Under the pieces are notes generated by a model that was not told the origin of the DNA, made no database searches, and was given only the letters and a program-made list of their open reading frames with translations. This document shows positions 10,472-21,700 of a stretch of DNA of 64,000 nucleotides, one piece after another; position 1 is the stretch's first letter, and each line of letters begins with the position of its first letter. Made by a program: the position numbers and the translations under genes. This DNA comes from Adiantum capillus-veneris. Its lineage: Eukaryota; Streptophyta; Polypodiopsida; Polypodiales; Pteridaceae. The stretch covers positions 82,290,412 through 82,354,411 of the forward strand of contig CM043963.1 of assembly GCA_014529385.2 (NCBI GenBank), in the 5' to 3' direction.

Positions 10472-11256
10472 TTACAGTGTCTGAGTGAGGAGTGTCAATA
10501 GATCACCTGAGCATTCTGTTAGCCCGGGATAGTCATGCATGGTCCACATTAGAATGCCTCGGATCAAAGCATTCCGTCGTCCTGTGTGTCGGCTCATATC
10601 CACCACCTCTATGCCAATCCACAATTGTTGTAGCTCTTCCAATAGTGGACGAAGATACACATCCATATTCCCCACTTTATATCGCCCTGGCACAATCAAG
10701 CTTAGCCATAGGTGCCCCTTCTTCGTAGCCAACCACGGGGGAATGTTGTAGTTGACGATGACAACGGGCCATACACTGTAAGATGTTGATCTTTGACCAA
10801 ATGTATTTACGCCATCCATAGCCAGGCCTAAGCGCAATTTCGAGCTTCCCTGGAAAAATCCGACCATGTTCCATCTATATGTTTCTAGGCTGCGCAATCT
10901 GCAGGAATTCGTAGCACACCATCCGAAGATTTATTCTCCTCATGCCATGATGCTAGGGCGGCCATGGACTTACATTCGAAGAAATGCTTGATGCGAGGAA
11001 GCAGAGGAAAATGTCGCAAAACCTTTTGTGGAATTTTTGTCCCGTGGAGATCTACTCGATATCTTTCGGAATCACATTTCGGACACTTCTCCATGTCTAT
11101 GTATTCCCCTCTAAAAAGAATGCAGTCATTAGGACAAGCGTGGATGGAATTGTAATCCATCCCCAAGTTTCGCAAAATCTTTCTTGCTTCATCTCGGGAA
11201 TCTGGCATCACATTGTCAGCTGGTAGTATGTGCTCTTTAAGCAATCTACACAACAT
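10472..11256 (-). CDS. CACTA transposase, Transposase_21 N-terminal catalytic exons
   Basis: Two overlapping frames (11256-10885 and 10897-10472) give the first half of Transposase_21: MDYNSIHACPNDCILFRGEY, EKCPKCDSERY, VLRHFPLLPRIKHFFEC, then LRLGLAMDGVNTFG, STSYSVWPVVIVNYN and PPWLATKKGHLWLSLIVPG. The Asp in AMDGVN is the expected first catalytic Asp. Because the two parts are in different frames with no obvious intron between them, a frameshift near 10890-10910 is likely and the gene is probably inactive. Confidence 0.75.
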
Positions 11257-11414
11257 AAAAATACGATACAGTCGTGTAAAAATCTATCAGATCATTATAC
11301 ATTTAGAGTTTTATTAAAGTAAACTAATTGTAATAGATCACCTGAAAAGCGCTGTGACGCTAGTGTCACTCCATCCAAACTTTGCCTGCATGTTGAGAAG
11401 AACCAGGAGTGCTT

Positions 11415-11870
11415 TCAATCTAGACATACGTGCTCCATTATACAATGGCGTGCTTCACTTTTCATATCATCATAGATAAGCCTTTCTGAATCCATGATCG
11501 TCTCGATCATTTCATCAATCTCGGGCTCAAACATTACCTCGTTGGGAATGTGCTCTGCATGATCATCCCCCAAGCTGTCAAAGGCTACATCTTGTGGCCT
11601 CACAAATGCTGCTTGACCAAAGCGCCTGCAAACACGTCTATTGGGTTGCAAGATTGCTGCTTGTTGGCCAGCGTCAGAGTCCGACGAGTTATAATTGGCA
11701 ACAACTCGATCTATAATAGATGGATCGAACTCGCCAAATTCGCGAATGTGCTGCAAAGAAACACGTCTTGTCCGTCGCACAGCATGCTTGCATTGATTAC
11801 AAGGACATAAGACCCTCGTTGAGAGATAGGTGTTTCGGTTGGACGGTCCCACATCCTCGTCACTACTCAT
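11415..11870 (-). CDS. CACTA transposase, N-terminal exon (Transpos_assoc-like)
   Basis: Starts with ATG at 11870 and reads MSSDEDVGPSN, then VLCPCNQCKHAVRRTRRVSL and QHIREFGEFDPS. This cysteine pattern followed by a histidine helix is the Transpos_assoc domain that precedes Transposase_21 in CACTA transposases. An acidic stretch (MFEPEIDEMIETIMD) follows, as usual. It is probably the true start of the transposase gene read leftwards to 8147. Confidence 0.75.
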   Translation of the reverse strand: MSSDEDVGPSNRNTYLSTRVLCPCNQCKHAVRRTRRVSLQHIREFGEFDPSIIDRVVANYNSSDSDAGQQAAILQPNRRVCRRFGQAAFVRPQDVAFDSLGDDHAEHIPNEVMFEPEIDEMIETIMDSERLIYDDMKSEARHCIMEHVCLD

Positions 11871-11879
11871 AATGAGGAT

Positions 11880-12391
11880 AAAAATCTTATAACCTGGACA
11901 ACAAATTTAATATTCTATTGGCATTCTTCGTCTTATCTCTCTCTCTATCTCTCTCTTTACCTCACATTCTCTAGTCATGTCCAATCCCCGCACACCTCGG
12001 TCTACAGGTGCATGGAGATCAGAACCACCGGGTTATAATCTCGTCTTTATTGGTCAATACCTATATTTGTGGGTACAAGAAATCTACAGACCCACGTCTA
12101 CATGATACTGCATGTAGTGGACAAAACCCCTTTGCCTCTTCTCTAGCTGTAGCACTTCACAGCATCTTAACATCTTTTCATAGTAGATCTTTTCACTGTT
12201 CGTCTAACTCTAAACCCTAAACCGTAAGTAATTCTTGCGTGGACTCGATCTAACGTAAATAAGCGTAAATCTAAATAAACGTAAATCTAACTAAAAATAA
12301 ACCTAAATCTAATTTAACGTAAGTCTACATTTAACCTAATCTTTAACGTCTTTTGGGATAGTTTCCTACGACGTTAAAACTCTCTTCTTCT

Positions 12392-12424
<33 letters not shown>

Positions 12425-12486
12425 ACCTAAATAAACCTAAATAAACCTAAGTCTAATCTAATATAACATAAATCTAAATCTAACGT
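11880..12486. other. CACTA upstream region with degenerate TAAACCTAAAT repeats
   Basis: No gene. A pyrimidine-rich tract lies at 11930-11970. 12213-12360 is a degenerate repeat of TAAACC/GTAAATCTAA words, followed by (GT)n at 12392-12418 and further AAACCTAAAT units to the insertion site of family A. Much of it recurs at 34684-34890, on the other side of that insertion. Confidence 0.5.
12483..12486 (+). repeat. Target-site duplication of family A (left)
   Basis: ACGT directly precedes the left LTR and follows the right LTR at 34239-34242. Confidence 0.6.
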
Positions 12487-12661
12487 TGTGAGCGGGATGG
12501 AAACACACACAGCGCCTCTATAACGACCCGACACACACTCTTGGGAAGATACACACACACACTATGGGGCACCACTCGGCTTACACAACACACCTGGCCG
12601 AGACAGGGAACACACCTCTGGAGTGAGAGGAGAGAGACTATCCACTTGCCCACTCCACGCA

Positions 12662-12699
<38 letters not shown>

Positions 12700-13636
12700 C
12701 TCAGCTCAAAAGAGGAGAACTTCTGATGTTTAGATACAAATGAGCTTGGGCCAACACCAATGGGGCAAAGAGCTCACACAATATAGGTAAAAGATACGAG
12801 ATACAATATAAAACTGGAGCAGAAACTTCGCTCATAGGAGAAACTTACATAGAAAAACAGCAGGAAAAGAGTGAGAAATTTGGCAAAATGGACAGTGCCA
12901 TTGCGTCCAGAACGGCCCAAAATCCCAGTCTACAATGTCAAAGTGCTCAAATCCGACCTCGGATGAGTAGTTTACGGCCAAAACAAGCTCCAAAATGAGC
13001 AAAAACACACCTGCGGCTGTTCCTCCTCTCTTCTCCACGTTTTTTCTGGTCTTCTCTCTGTTTTTTCAGTTCCCACACTTAGCTTTATTAGTTGGGCACC
13101 CTTGGCCTTTTAGATGACCTCAAACAGACCCCGAACAGGCCAAAAACTTACCTCGCAGTGCATAGTTGTCACCTTTTTGCATCATTCGCACACTTGGCAC
13201 TCAACTTTTTTCCAATAATGCATCTCGCCACCACGTGAAGTGGCCCCAAAAAGTGGTCCTAATGATGACCTTTCTGCATAACTCTCACAAGAAAACACCC
13301 ACGTTGTGTCCGTCCTCATCCGCATGCAAATATTGACCTCGTTTGCCCTCCTGACGCCACTAGATGCCATATGACGCACCTGCTGACCTCATGTCGTCGG
13401 CCTGCAGATAGCTTCCTCGAGAAGTTTTACGCGCTATAAACTCCTCATTATTGTAGAAAAAACATATTGGTACTGGTGATAGTGAAAATCGATGCACTAT
13501 GTACATGCTGTCCTACCTGTACACATGTGGACCCCACGTAACCACCTGGCTAAGGAATATGGGCAATCCTTTATTTGATGCACCATGCATGTATATGTAC
13601 ATATGCACAATCCCTTGCTCCAAAAAACTCCTGACA
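12487..13636 (-). repeat. Family A LTR, 3' copy
   Basis: 1150 bases, TG..CA ends on the plus strand, matching 33096-34238 with scattered substitutions and a longer (AC)n tract (12663-12695). On the minus strand it starts TGTCAGGAG and is preceded by a purine-rich tract (CTAGGGGATGGGCAAATTA) that fits a polypurine primer. Confidence 0.88.
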
Positions 13637-13664
13637 TAATTTGCCCATCCCCTAGCCTGCTAGA

Positions 13665-14462
13665 TCATTCATGATCAGCAGCAGCAAAGAGAGATATGAG
13701 ACTCGCCGCATCACAGGTCTCCTCATCCCTCACCAACACTGCTTGATCCATAGACAGCTCATCTTGCTCCACCATCATCAACCTAGCATGATACAACTTA
13801 AGACGCAATCCATTTACCCTTGACGTATGTAAAATCCCATCCAGGTTAGCCAACTGATATGTACCATTCGGGAAACACTCCACTACCTTGAAAGGGCCTT
13901 CCCACTTAATTTGAAACTTCTGTTGGAAGGTGTTGTCCAGTTTGCTGTTGTAGCGCAAAACCAAGTCATGTTTCTTGATACCCTTACTTTTAACCTTTTC
14001 ATTTATCTTTGCCAAAGCCTTATCCTGCATCTGCCCATAATGCTCCAATGAGCTCATCCTATCCAACTGGACCTCTTGTAACTGCAAGAGCCTCTCTTTG
14101 AATGCATCACTAGGCGACCCAAGCAACTTCTCTAACATCTTGACCGCAGGCAACTCTACCTCCACAGGCAATAGTGCTTCCTTTCCATACACCAAATGAA
14201 ATGGAGTAAACCCTGTACCTGTCTTCACCGAAGTACGGTAAGCCCATAATGCACTAGGCAATTCCAAATCCCAATTCTTTCCTTGGTGCTCTGTCACTTT
14301 AGAAAGAATTTGTACCAACTCACTATTGAATCTTTCATTTAAGCCATTACACTGTGGGTAATAAGGAGTGGTATGCTGGTGCCTAATCTTCATCTTTGTG
14401 CATAAGAAGTCTAGCAGTTTAGCCCTAAATCCTGGCCCCTTATTTGAAAGTAGCTCTAATGG
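13665..14462 (-). pseudogene. Family A integrase, C-terminal part
   Basis: Minus-strand frame beginning inside the catalytic core (LLSNKGPGFRAKLLDF), then TTPYYPQCNGLNERFNSELV, ALWAYRTSVKTGTGFTPFHL and the C-terminal chromatin/GPY-like part (DLVLRYNSKLDNTFQQKF, WEGPFKVVECFPNGTYQL). The catalytic Glu of NERF is present; the second catalytic Asp of the usual SDNGPGF is Asn here. The frame ends at TGA before the LTR. The 5' part is cut at 14462 by the family B LTR. Confidence 0.85.
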
Positions 14463-16184
14463 TGATAGCCGTTTTTCGGCTCTTTGTAATTCCACAGTGA
14501 GTTACCTCACCCTACCAAAATCACCCAAACACTGTGGCTATCCCTACCATTTCACTGTACATAGGCGTGCGTGAGTCACGGGACTTTTCCCATATCTTCT
14601 TTAAAAACCCTCAATTAGCTAGTCATTGGGCTAGTTGAGCCAAAAAAATAAAAAAATAAAAAAATATATAAGTATATTATGGCCCATGCGTATGTAAATA
14701 TTTCTTTGTATATAGGGCTTAAATAAAAGATTTTTTTCATAATTATTTTGGTATTTATTTAAATATTTCTACCTAGGTGTGTGTTATTTATGCTCTGTAC
14801 ATTGCCTCACCATTACCACAATGTTTCCTTGCCATTTTTCATACTCTTTATTCCATATAGAAATATTTTCATGTAAGCTTCTTTTATATTTGGTGTAACT
14901 CCACCCCAACAAAAATCCAAAAAAACTAGTTTTATTTATGTGTATATTTTTTCACTATTGTGATTTTTCCCTTCCAACATCTATTTTGTTTTTTGTTTTT
15001 TAAAAATTAGAATACCAAAAATATTTATCTTTTTATGGTAGCCTCATAATGAGAGAGATTTCTTTTAACCCCTTTATATTTTTTCCCACTTATATTATTT
15101 ATATTTGACATGTACATATTTTTTAGACCCCTCAATATTTGATTTTCTTAGTTGTACTATTCACTTATATCATAATCTCAACAATATCTTCAATTATAGA
15201 CCTACCAAATAAAGTCAAGGGTAGGTGGCATGCATACATGCACTATGGAGGGCTCACTCTTGGAGGTATTCAAAAGAATCATCCAAAGAAGGACCCCACA
15301 AGGACCTTGTGCAGTGGAAAAAAACAATCGGTTTTGCTGAATTTTTAAAGTTCACTTGCTCTCCGAATTTGAAAAGGTGATACAAACAAAAGTTGTAGCT
15401 CGTGGGCTGAACTTTTGCCTCAAATTTTTTCATATTTTTTTGAGCTACGAGCTGTGAGCTATGATTTTATTAGTGGACCCCAGTTTTCCCATGCTATGCA
15501 GCCACACTCTCTCTTCCACTTTATCATTTTCCTCTTTCACACACACTTCTCCACTCATCATCCCCACCTCTCTCACCACTCCTCTCTGCATCCTACTCAC
15601 CTTCTCCTCAACCTTGAAGAATAAGAGAAACCATGGTGAACTCAACTCATACCTCCCACACACAATTCCATTCCAAAATTGACCACCTAGTCTCATTTTT
15701 CCTCCTCCAATTTACCCATATCTATCAAAAAAACCACAAAATTCAGCCTCTTCTCTTAAAAGACAGCATCATGGTGGTTGATTACTCAGCTTCAATTACC
15801 TTGTCTCTCAAGGAAGGTCAAGAGTGGAGAAAAAATGTACCGTCAAAGCTAGTGGACCGTCAACAAGCGTCAAAAATTGGCCCTACTCAAGACACTTGGA
15901 ACATCAACCTTGTAAGAAATCCACCTTTTCTTACCTCTTAAGAGTTTTTCTTCCTTATTTGTATCCTACATGGATACTCCCATTGTAAATATCCAATTCC
16001 ATTTGTAAATTAATACTAACTCTACTAACACTAACCCACTATGAAAAGTCCTACCACCTCCATTTCTCTCCTCTCTCTCTTTCCCCACCAACTTCTTGAT
16101 AATTCCAAGCAAAAGAAATTAGATAAATTGCTGAAAATCTAACCCAACCATGGTTAGAGGAGTAACCCTAGCCTTAAAAATTGC

Positions 16185-16193
16185 TATAAAAGG
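16185..16193 (+). promoter_or_regulatory. Family B LTR TATA box
   Basis: TATAAAAGG in the LTR, conserved at 25803-25811 and on the minus strand at 44270-44277 and 53226-53233. It would place the U3/R border about 30 bases downstream. Confidence 0.6.
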
Positions 16194-16847
16194 AGGGTGT
16201 AGCTAGCACAAAAGGGAGAGCCATAAGCAAGAGCACTATGCTATAGCTTGAGAAGCCAAGCTCAACCTCTCTAGAAGGAGCTCTTGAGTGGAAGCTCATT
16301 GTCTTATGCATGTGCATGTGTTGTAATAGGAGATTAGCAAGGGAACTCTATGCCATTGTAAGAGAGAGAGTGATCATTCAATTGAGAGTAGGAAATCTAT
16401 CATTTCTCCTACTAGTGTAAGCCCAACATTTGCTGAATCAAGGAGGGTGGATTTGGACTAAGCTTGGATATTTTGTCTCCCTTCCAACATGAAGTAATGG
16501 ACAACAATGATGCGTAAGTGTCTTGGTGTTTTTTGTTAAGTTCTTGATAGCTTGTCTCTGGTGTTGTCATCAATCTAGCCATAAATCCCACATGCTGTAA
16601 GAGGGCGACAGGGTGGAAACGACTCCCCTGGCTTTAAGACAGTGATTGGGGTGGCTTTTCTTGTGATGTGTTGTGGTGAAATTTACGCAAGCTATGTTGA
16701 ACAAATACTAATTTCACTTTGATTTTTCATGACAGATTTGTAAGAAGTTATTAATGTAACAAGCACCCCCTCCCCCTTTCTCTCTCTTTCTTAAATATGT
16801 AGTTGTGTTTGCTTGATCATTGCCGATACGTTTCAAAGCAGCCCGAG

Positions 16848-16974
<127 letters not shown>

Positions 16975-17150
16975 ACGCGTCCTAGTTCGCATCCAAAACT
17001 AGGTGGTGCCCCAAATTTGTGTAGGGTTAGGTTGCGGGTTTGTGTGTGTGTTTGTTGTTTTTCCAACCCCAACCCAATTGAGCAGCACGGGAGCCTTGAA
17101 GGGTGTCTAGAGGTTGCTCTTCTTGTTGCCCGCCCCGGACCGCCTCAAAT

Positions 17151-17168
17151 TGGTGCCCCCACTGAGGA
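17151..17168 (+). promoter_or_regulatory. Primer binding site, family B
   Basis: TGGTGCCCCCACTGAGGA, three bases after the LTR end. It begins with TGG as required for pairing with a tRNA 3' CCA end. The same site is at 26737 and in reverse at 43366-43383 and 52250-52267. I cannot assign the tRNA. Confidence 0.7.
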
Positions 17169-17221
17169 CGGCTTGTGTATTTTTGTGTAGAATCAACCTT
17201 TAGCATAGTCAAGTAGTTTGC

Positions 17222-17434
17222 ATGAATCACGAAAATTTGTACGATCCCTTCATTCCTATTGCAAGGCAAAAGGTACACATAATTGTTAGTACTAAGTTGC
17301 AATTTCAACGTGTCATTCGTAGAATTTTAGGTCCTCTTAGGTTGGCCGAGATAAACGCTTCAGTAAATCCTTTTATTTTGCCTCTCATTAGGTACGACCT
17401 TAGTTTGGACGTCTATATTTTTGTTTTGTTTTAA
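17222..17434 (+). CDS. Pre-gag ORF X1, family B copy 1
   Basis: A 70-residue ORF from ATG (MNHENLYDPFIPIARQKVHI) with no recognised domain. It aligns with the next ORF X2 (shared pattern: I-x-F-Q-R, R-x-x-E-I-x-A-S, NP-x-ILPLI-x-Y, S-x-DV-x-x-F-x-LF) and with a minus-strand ORF in family A at 32156-32377. It is preserved in all four family B internal regions (26808-27020, 43138-43311, 51974-52195). The function is unknown; a short structural or RNA-binding protein, or an exon of a spliced product, are both possible. Confidence 0.55.
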   Translation: MNHENLYDPFIPIARQKVHIIVSTKLQFQRVIRRILGPLRLAEINASVNPFILPLIRYDLSLDVYIFVLF

Positions 17435-17455
17435 GCATTAGGTCATGCATAGACC

Positions 17456-17671
17456 ATGGATAATGGCCCAGGAATAGAGGTTTTCCCCTTCCATTTCACT
17501 CCACACATTAGAATAAACGTTGCAATTAAAAGAAAGATCCATTTTCAACAACGAATGGTGTTCATGTTTGGTGCCCAAAGAGCAGGAGAAATTCTTGCAT
17601 CAACTACCACACTTCTTTTGATGTACATGTGTTCATTTTATTTTAAAATGAAGTGCAGCCCGACAAAATAG
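17456..17671 (+). pseudogene. Pre-gag ORF X2, family B copy 1 (28-base deletion)
   Basis: Starts MDNGPGIEVFPFHFTPHIRI and runs FQQRMVFMFGAQRAGEIL like its homologues. A 28-base deletion after GCATCA (compare 27193-27221 in the second copy) shifts the last third out of frame, so the NP-VILPLINYHTSFDVHVF ending is lost. X2 is a paralogue of X1 and closest to the family A ORF at 32156-32377, which also starts MDD/MDN..GP. Confidence 0.55.
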
Positions 17672-17672
17672 T

Positions 17673-18227
17673 GTGTATGTTTGTTTTTTCTTTGTCCAAG
17701 TTGTTACAAGAAACAAAAAAACGATCATTTGTTCTAACTGGGAATGTGTGTGCAGTGAAAGTTCAATCCTTAGGGATCTAGCTCTATTACCAATTGAGTT
17801 GCACGAGCAAGTAGTAAGGCGTCTCCCTCATAACAAGAGGGTGGTGAAGTTAAGACGGAAGGTCCTACGCGTGGATTCCATTTTCCTCTTGTTGTTGGGC
17901 ACTAAGGAAGACCGCGCATTCATCCAACTAGTGTGTGCCCTAAGATTGGTAAATAGGGTGAAATTTGGCGTTTGACGAGTGCATTTCACCATTGAGGAAG
18001 ACTCTTCAGGAAACTTGCGGCCAGAGTTCATGCTTCATAGACTCACATTTGGTGAATTTTTCCCTCATTTGCGTCTTATTAATAGTCTTCCTTTCGCTTT
18101 CAACAAAGGAGATAGGGAGCTATTCAGAGCTTGTCTTAATAAAGAGAGCATAGAGAAGATTGCAAGTTTGTATAAATTTTCATCCTTCTCTACTTTCTAT
18201 GACACTTTGTTCATAGAGACATTATAA
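17673..18227 (+). pseudogene. Pre-gag ORF Y1, family B copy 1 (internal stop)
   Basis: About 180 residues: SSILRDLALLPIELHEQVVR, RLPHNKRVVKLRRKVL, DRAFIQLVCALRLVNRVKF, then TFGEFFPHLRLINSLPFAF. A TGA at 17976-17978 replaces the Trp codon seen in the minus-strand copies (42288-43019, 51169-51693), so this copy is interrupted. Y1 aligns along its length with Y2. The start LPxELxxxVVxxLP resembles the first helices of an F-box. That is a pattern reading only, and no C-terminal substrate-binding repeat is seen. Confidence 0.55.
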
Positions 18228-18278
18228 ATCTCTTTATGCTTTTGAATGATTTAACCATAATCCTAAGGAGTTTTCGTC

Positions 18279-18732
18279 CAGGAATTTTGTAGCACAAGTG
18301 GAGTCTTTAAATCTTGCAAACTTGATTGGACTTGATGAGGATGTTCTTTATGAAATTGTGAGAAGGTTGCCTCACTCCGACTGTGTGGAACTCGAAGGAA
18401 AGGAGCTCCTAGTCCATTGCTACTTTCTCACGGCCTTCGACGAGCATGAAGATCTAGTTTTTATACAAACCGCTTGTGCGTTGGGAATTGTAGAACAAGT
18501 GCAATTTATCACTTGGGACATGGTTGCTCTTTTGGATCCAGAAAATGAAGTTCTAGAGATTTCTGTTTATCCCCTTAGCTTTGAAGAATTTCAACCCTTC
18601 TTAGAGCTCATCAATAGTCTACCTTTTTGTTTTGATCAAACAAATCGAGACCTCATTGAAGCTTGGATAGCTGAAGAAGAAAACCTAGAGTGGTATTTTC
18701 TTACTTCTTCATTTGCAGGCGAGTGGTTCTAA
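18279..18732 (+). CDS. Pre-gag ORF Y2, family B copy 1
   Basis: Open frame ending TAA at 18732. Reads LANLIGLDEDVLYEIVRRLP, KELLVHCYFLTAFDEHEDLV, FIQTACALGIVEQVQFITW and LSFEEFQPFLELINSLPFCF. It is a paralogue of Y1 (shared LPH, FIQ-CAL, INSLPF blocks). There is no ATG near the start; instead a TTTTCGTCCAG acceptor-like sequence lies at 18271-18281, and another (TTCATTTGCAG) near 18719. It may therefore be an exon joined to upstream sequence. The beginning DEDVLYEIVRRLP is F-box-like. It ends 49 bases before gag. Confidence 0.55.
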
Positions 18733-18781
18733 ATCTCTATTGTATCCCTTATTGTAACTCGTGTTGTAATCTTTCATAATA

Positions 18782-21700
18782 ATGGAGAGCCAACGCCAAA
18801 TGTCTGGATATCCTCTTTTCTTTGGAGAGCCTGGAGAGGATACAGAATTATTTTTAGCAAATTTCAAGATGTCTTGCCGTATCAAGAGGATAGTAACCGA
18901 TCAAGAACGTGTAGAAATGTTTGAGGTGGTCCTTAGGAAAGATGCTAGTACTTGGTTTGACTCTTTGCCTGAGGAAGTTAAGGGGAATTACACGGAAGTT
19001 TTGAATCGTTTTAAGAAATACTTCTTTGATCCCCAAAACACTCAAAAATTATGGCAAGACATTGTTTCTCATAAGCAAAAAGACTTAGATGACTACTACT
19101 TGTACAAGCAAGAGTTTCTATGTCTTTGGGCTCTATGGATACGAAATGTTGCTAACCCTGGTGATGGTGCAGAATTTCTAAAGAAGGAGAGGTTCATAGC
19201 CGGACTCTTTCCTGACCTTAAGGTAAAAGTTGAGGCGGGTGCACTTGCTACCTTTGATGCAGCTGAAACTAGGGCTGCTGAGAAATATAGGAAACTCAAG
19301 TGCTTAAGGGGAGAGGTTCCAATAGAAGGTCTTAGACCCAAAGGTAAGTCACAAGCATCAACATCTAGGGAGCTTCCTGAGGTAACGGCTGAAGTGATTG
19401 AGAAGTTAAATGAATCTTTAAGCAGCCTGTCAATTCACCTTGCACAAGCTGTAGGTCCAAAGGGACAAGCAAAGAAGTCAGAAGAGAGAGAGCCACGAAC
19501 TAGGAGAGTCTTGCAATGTTGGAATTGCGGAGAGTCTGGACATGGGATGTATAATTGTCCTTGGCCCCGTGGGGAGCCAGGGAGACCTAACTTGAATTAC
19601 CCAGTGATGAATGCAGGAGAAGGAGCTGGTCAACAACCAAGGCTTCTACAAAGTCCAAACGGACCAAGACCACCTCCACAAGGGGTAGAAGGAGTTCCAC
19701 CTTTGCCAGATCCAAATGTGCATGTGGTAGAGGTGACAAACTCAAATGAGGTTGACATGGAAGCAAATGGCATTAAGCGTGGCCGAGGAAAAGGTAAAGA
19801 GAAAGAGGGTGTCCCATCACAGAGTGACCATGGACAAGGCAAGAAGGCAAAGGAGACCAAGGAAGCTAAGAGGACTCGACGTCGTATCAATCTCCAAGAC
19901 TTCCCTCTTGGACATGGTATGGCTCCATACAACCTGTTGGAAGACATGCGAGGTAAGGGTCCTGATATCTCATGGCCTCAGTTTCTTGCATTATGCCCAC
20001 AAGTTAGGAGGGATTTAACAAAGGCGGTTAGCACTAGGAGAAAGGTAAAAGAGAGTTTTCCTGTTGTAAAAATTGCACATGCTGAAATGAATGAGGATAT
20101 TACACCTGTGCTGGATTGTTACATAAAAGGAAGATTGGTTAGGAAAGGTCTAGTGGATGGGGGTGCACAAATTTGCATCATGACAGAAGGGCTCATGCAA
20201 AGACTAGGCATGCACATCCATGAGACACCTGAAATCAAAGTGAAAATGGCAAACAATAGCAAGGCTAGGTGCGTAGGCATTTGTAAAAATGTTTTTGTGG
20301 AGGCCTTTGGCATTAAGAAGGCAGTGGATTTTTATGTTATGTCGACCAAGGGAAGTGGTTATCCATTTATCCTAGGAAGACCATGGCTAATGAAAATGCG
20401 AGCTTTGCAGGATTGGGAGAGTGGGAAATTAATTTGCAGGAATGACAATCATAAGAAGGTTGTCTTTGACATGAAGGAGCAACGCCAAGAGGAGCTCCAT
20501 GAAGAATCATCTCAAAGTGAGACGGAAGAAGGTTGGACCGATAGAACTTCAGAAGAAGAAAGTAGTAGCAGCATTACTGAAGAGGAGTCTTCCATCGAAG
20601 TCATGGGGGTAAGGTTTAAACCAAGCAACCAAGAGACCTCTTGTCGAGGTTTGGAAGAGGTAGGTTCCCAAGAGAACCAAAAGGTGGAAGATGAAGGAAT
20701 GTTAGAAGGTATGTTGTCTACAACACTTACAAAGGATGAAAGAGAGGAGTTCAAATGTGTGCTAAGGAAATTTCCGAGGCTTTTTGCTAAAGACTACACC
20801 GATGTGCGTGGAGTAGATGTTGTTCAACACAAGATTGAGTTGAAGCCAGAGGCCACACCTAAGGCTCAAAAGCTACGAAGGCTAGGAGTCATTAAGGAGC
20901 AGGCTCTACTCAAGGAGGTAAGAAAGCTTCTAGCAGCAGGTTTCATTTATCCAGTGGAGAATTCAGAGTGGGTCTCTCCCGTTGTTGTCACTCCTAAGAA
21001 AAACGGCAAGTGGAGGGTGTGTGTGGATTATCGTCCACTTAATGAGGCAACAAAAAGAGATCACTTTCCCCTCCCATTTCAGGATGAGATACTAAATGAA
21101 GTAGCTGGTCATGAGAAGTACACTGTGTGTGATGGCTACTCGGGTTACTTTCAAATAGGTATCGCATTGGAGGATCAATTGAAAACAACCTTTATCACTC
21201 CTTGGGGTTGTTATGCTTTTAGAGTCATGCCATTTGGCCTGACAAATGCTCCTGCAACTTTCCAACGCTTCATGAACATGGTGTTTCAAGCATTCTTTGG
21301 AAAGTCCATTAGGGTTTTTATTGATGATTTTTGCATTTATAGCTCAAAATCATTGCATCTACAAAGGGTAGAAGAAGGTTTAAAGAAGCTCTATGACATG
21401 GGAGGTCAACTCAACCCCGACAAGTGTCACATAGCTGAGGATGAAGTGATCTTGCTTGGTCACAAGGTTTCCTATAAAGGCATTGAGGTGGATCCTTCAA
21501 AGGCAAAGGCTCTTATTGAGCTCCCCTCACCCAAGAATCTCAAAGAGGTCATATCATTCATTCAAAAAGTGAAGTATATGTCACGCTTTATTCACTTAGC
21601 TTCGGAGTTGCTTCATCCTTTGCAAAAGTTGACACAACAAGTAGAATTTGCATGGTCTGATGAGCTTGAAGAGTATTTTTGTAACATTAAAGTCATTTTG

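Noticed and set aside
12213-12235. Interstitial telomere
   Set aside because: Only one or two CCCTAAA-like words; the rest is a degenerate TAAACCTAAAT repeat.
19630-19947. Antisense frames in gag-pol (also 20512-20754, 29236-29553, 49424-49765)
   Set aside because: Shadows of the conserved gag-pol coding strand; they recur only because the sense sequence is duplicated.
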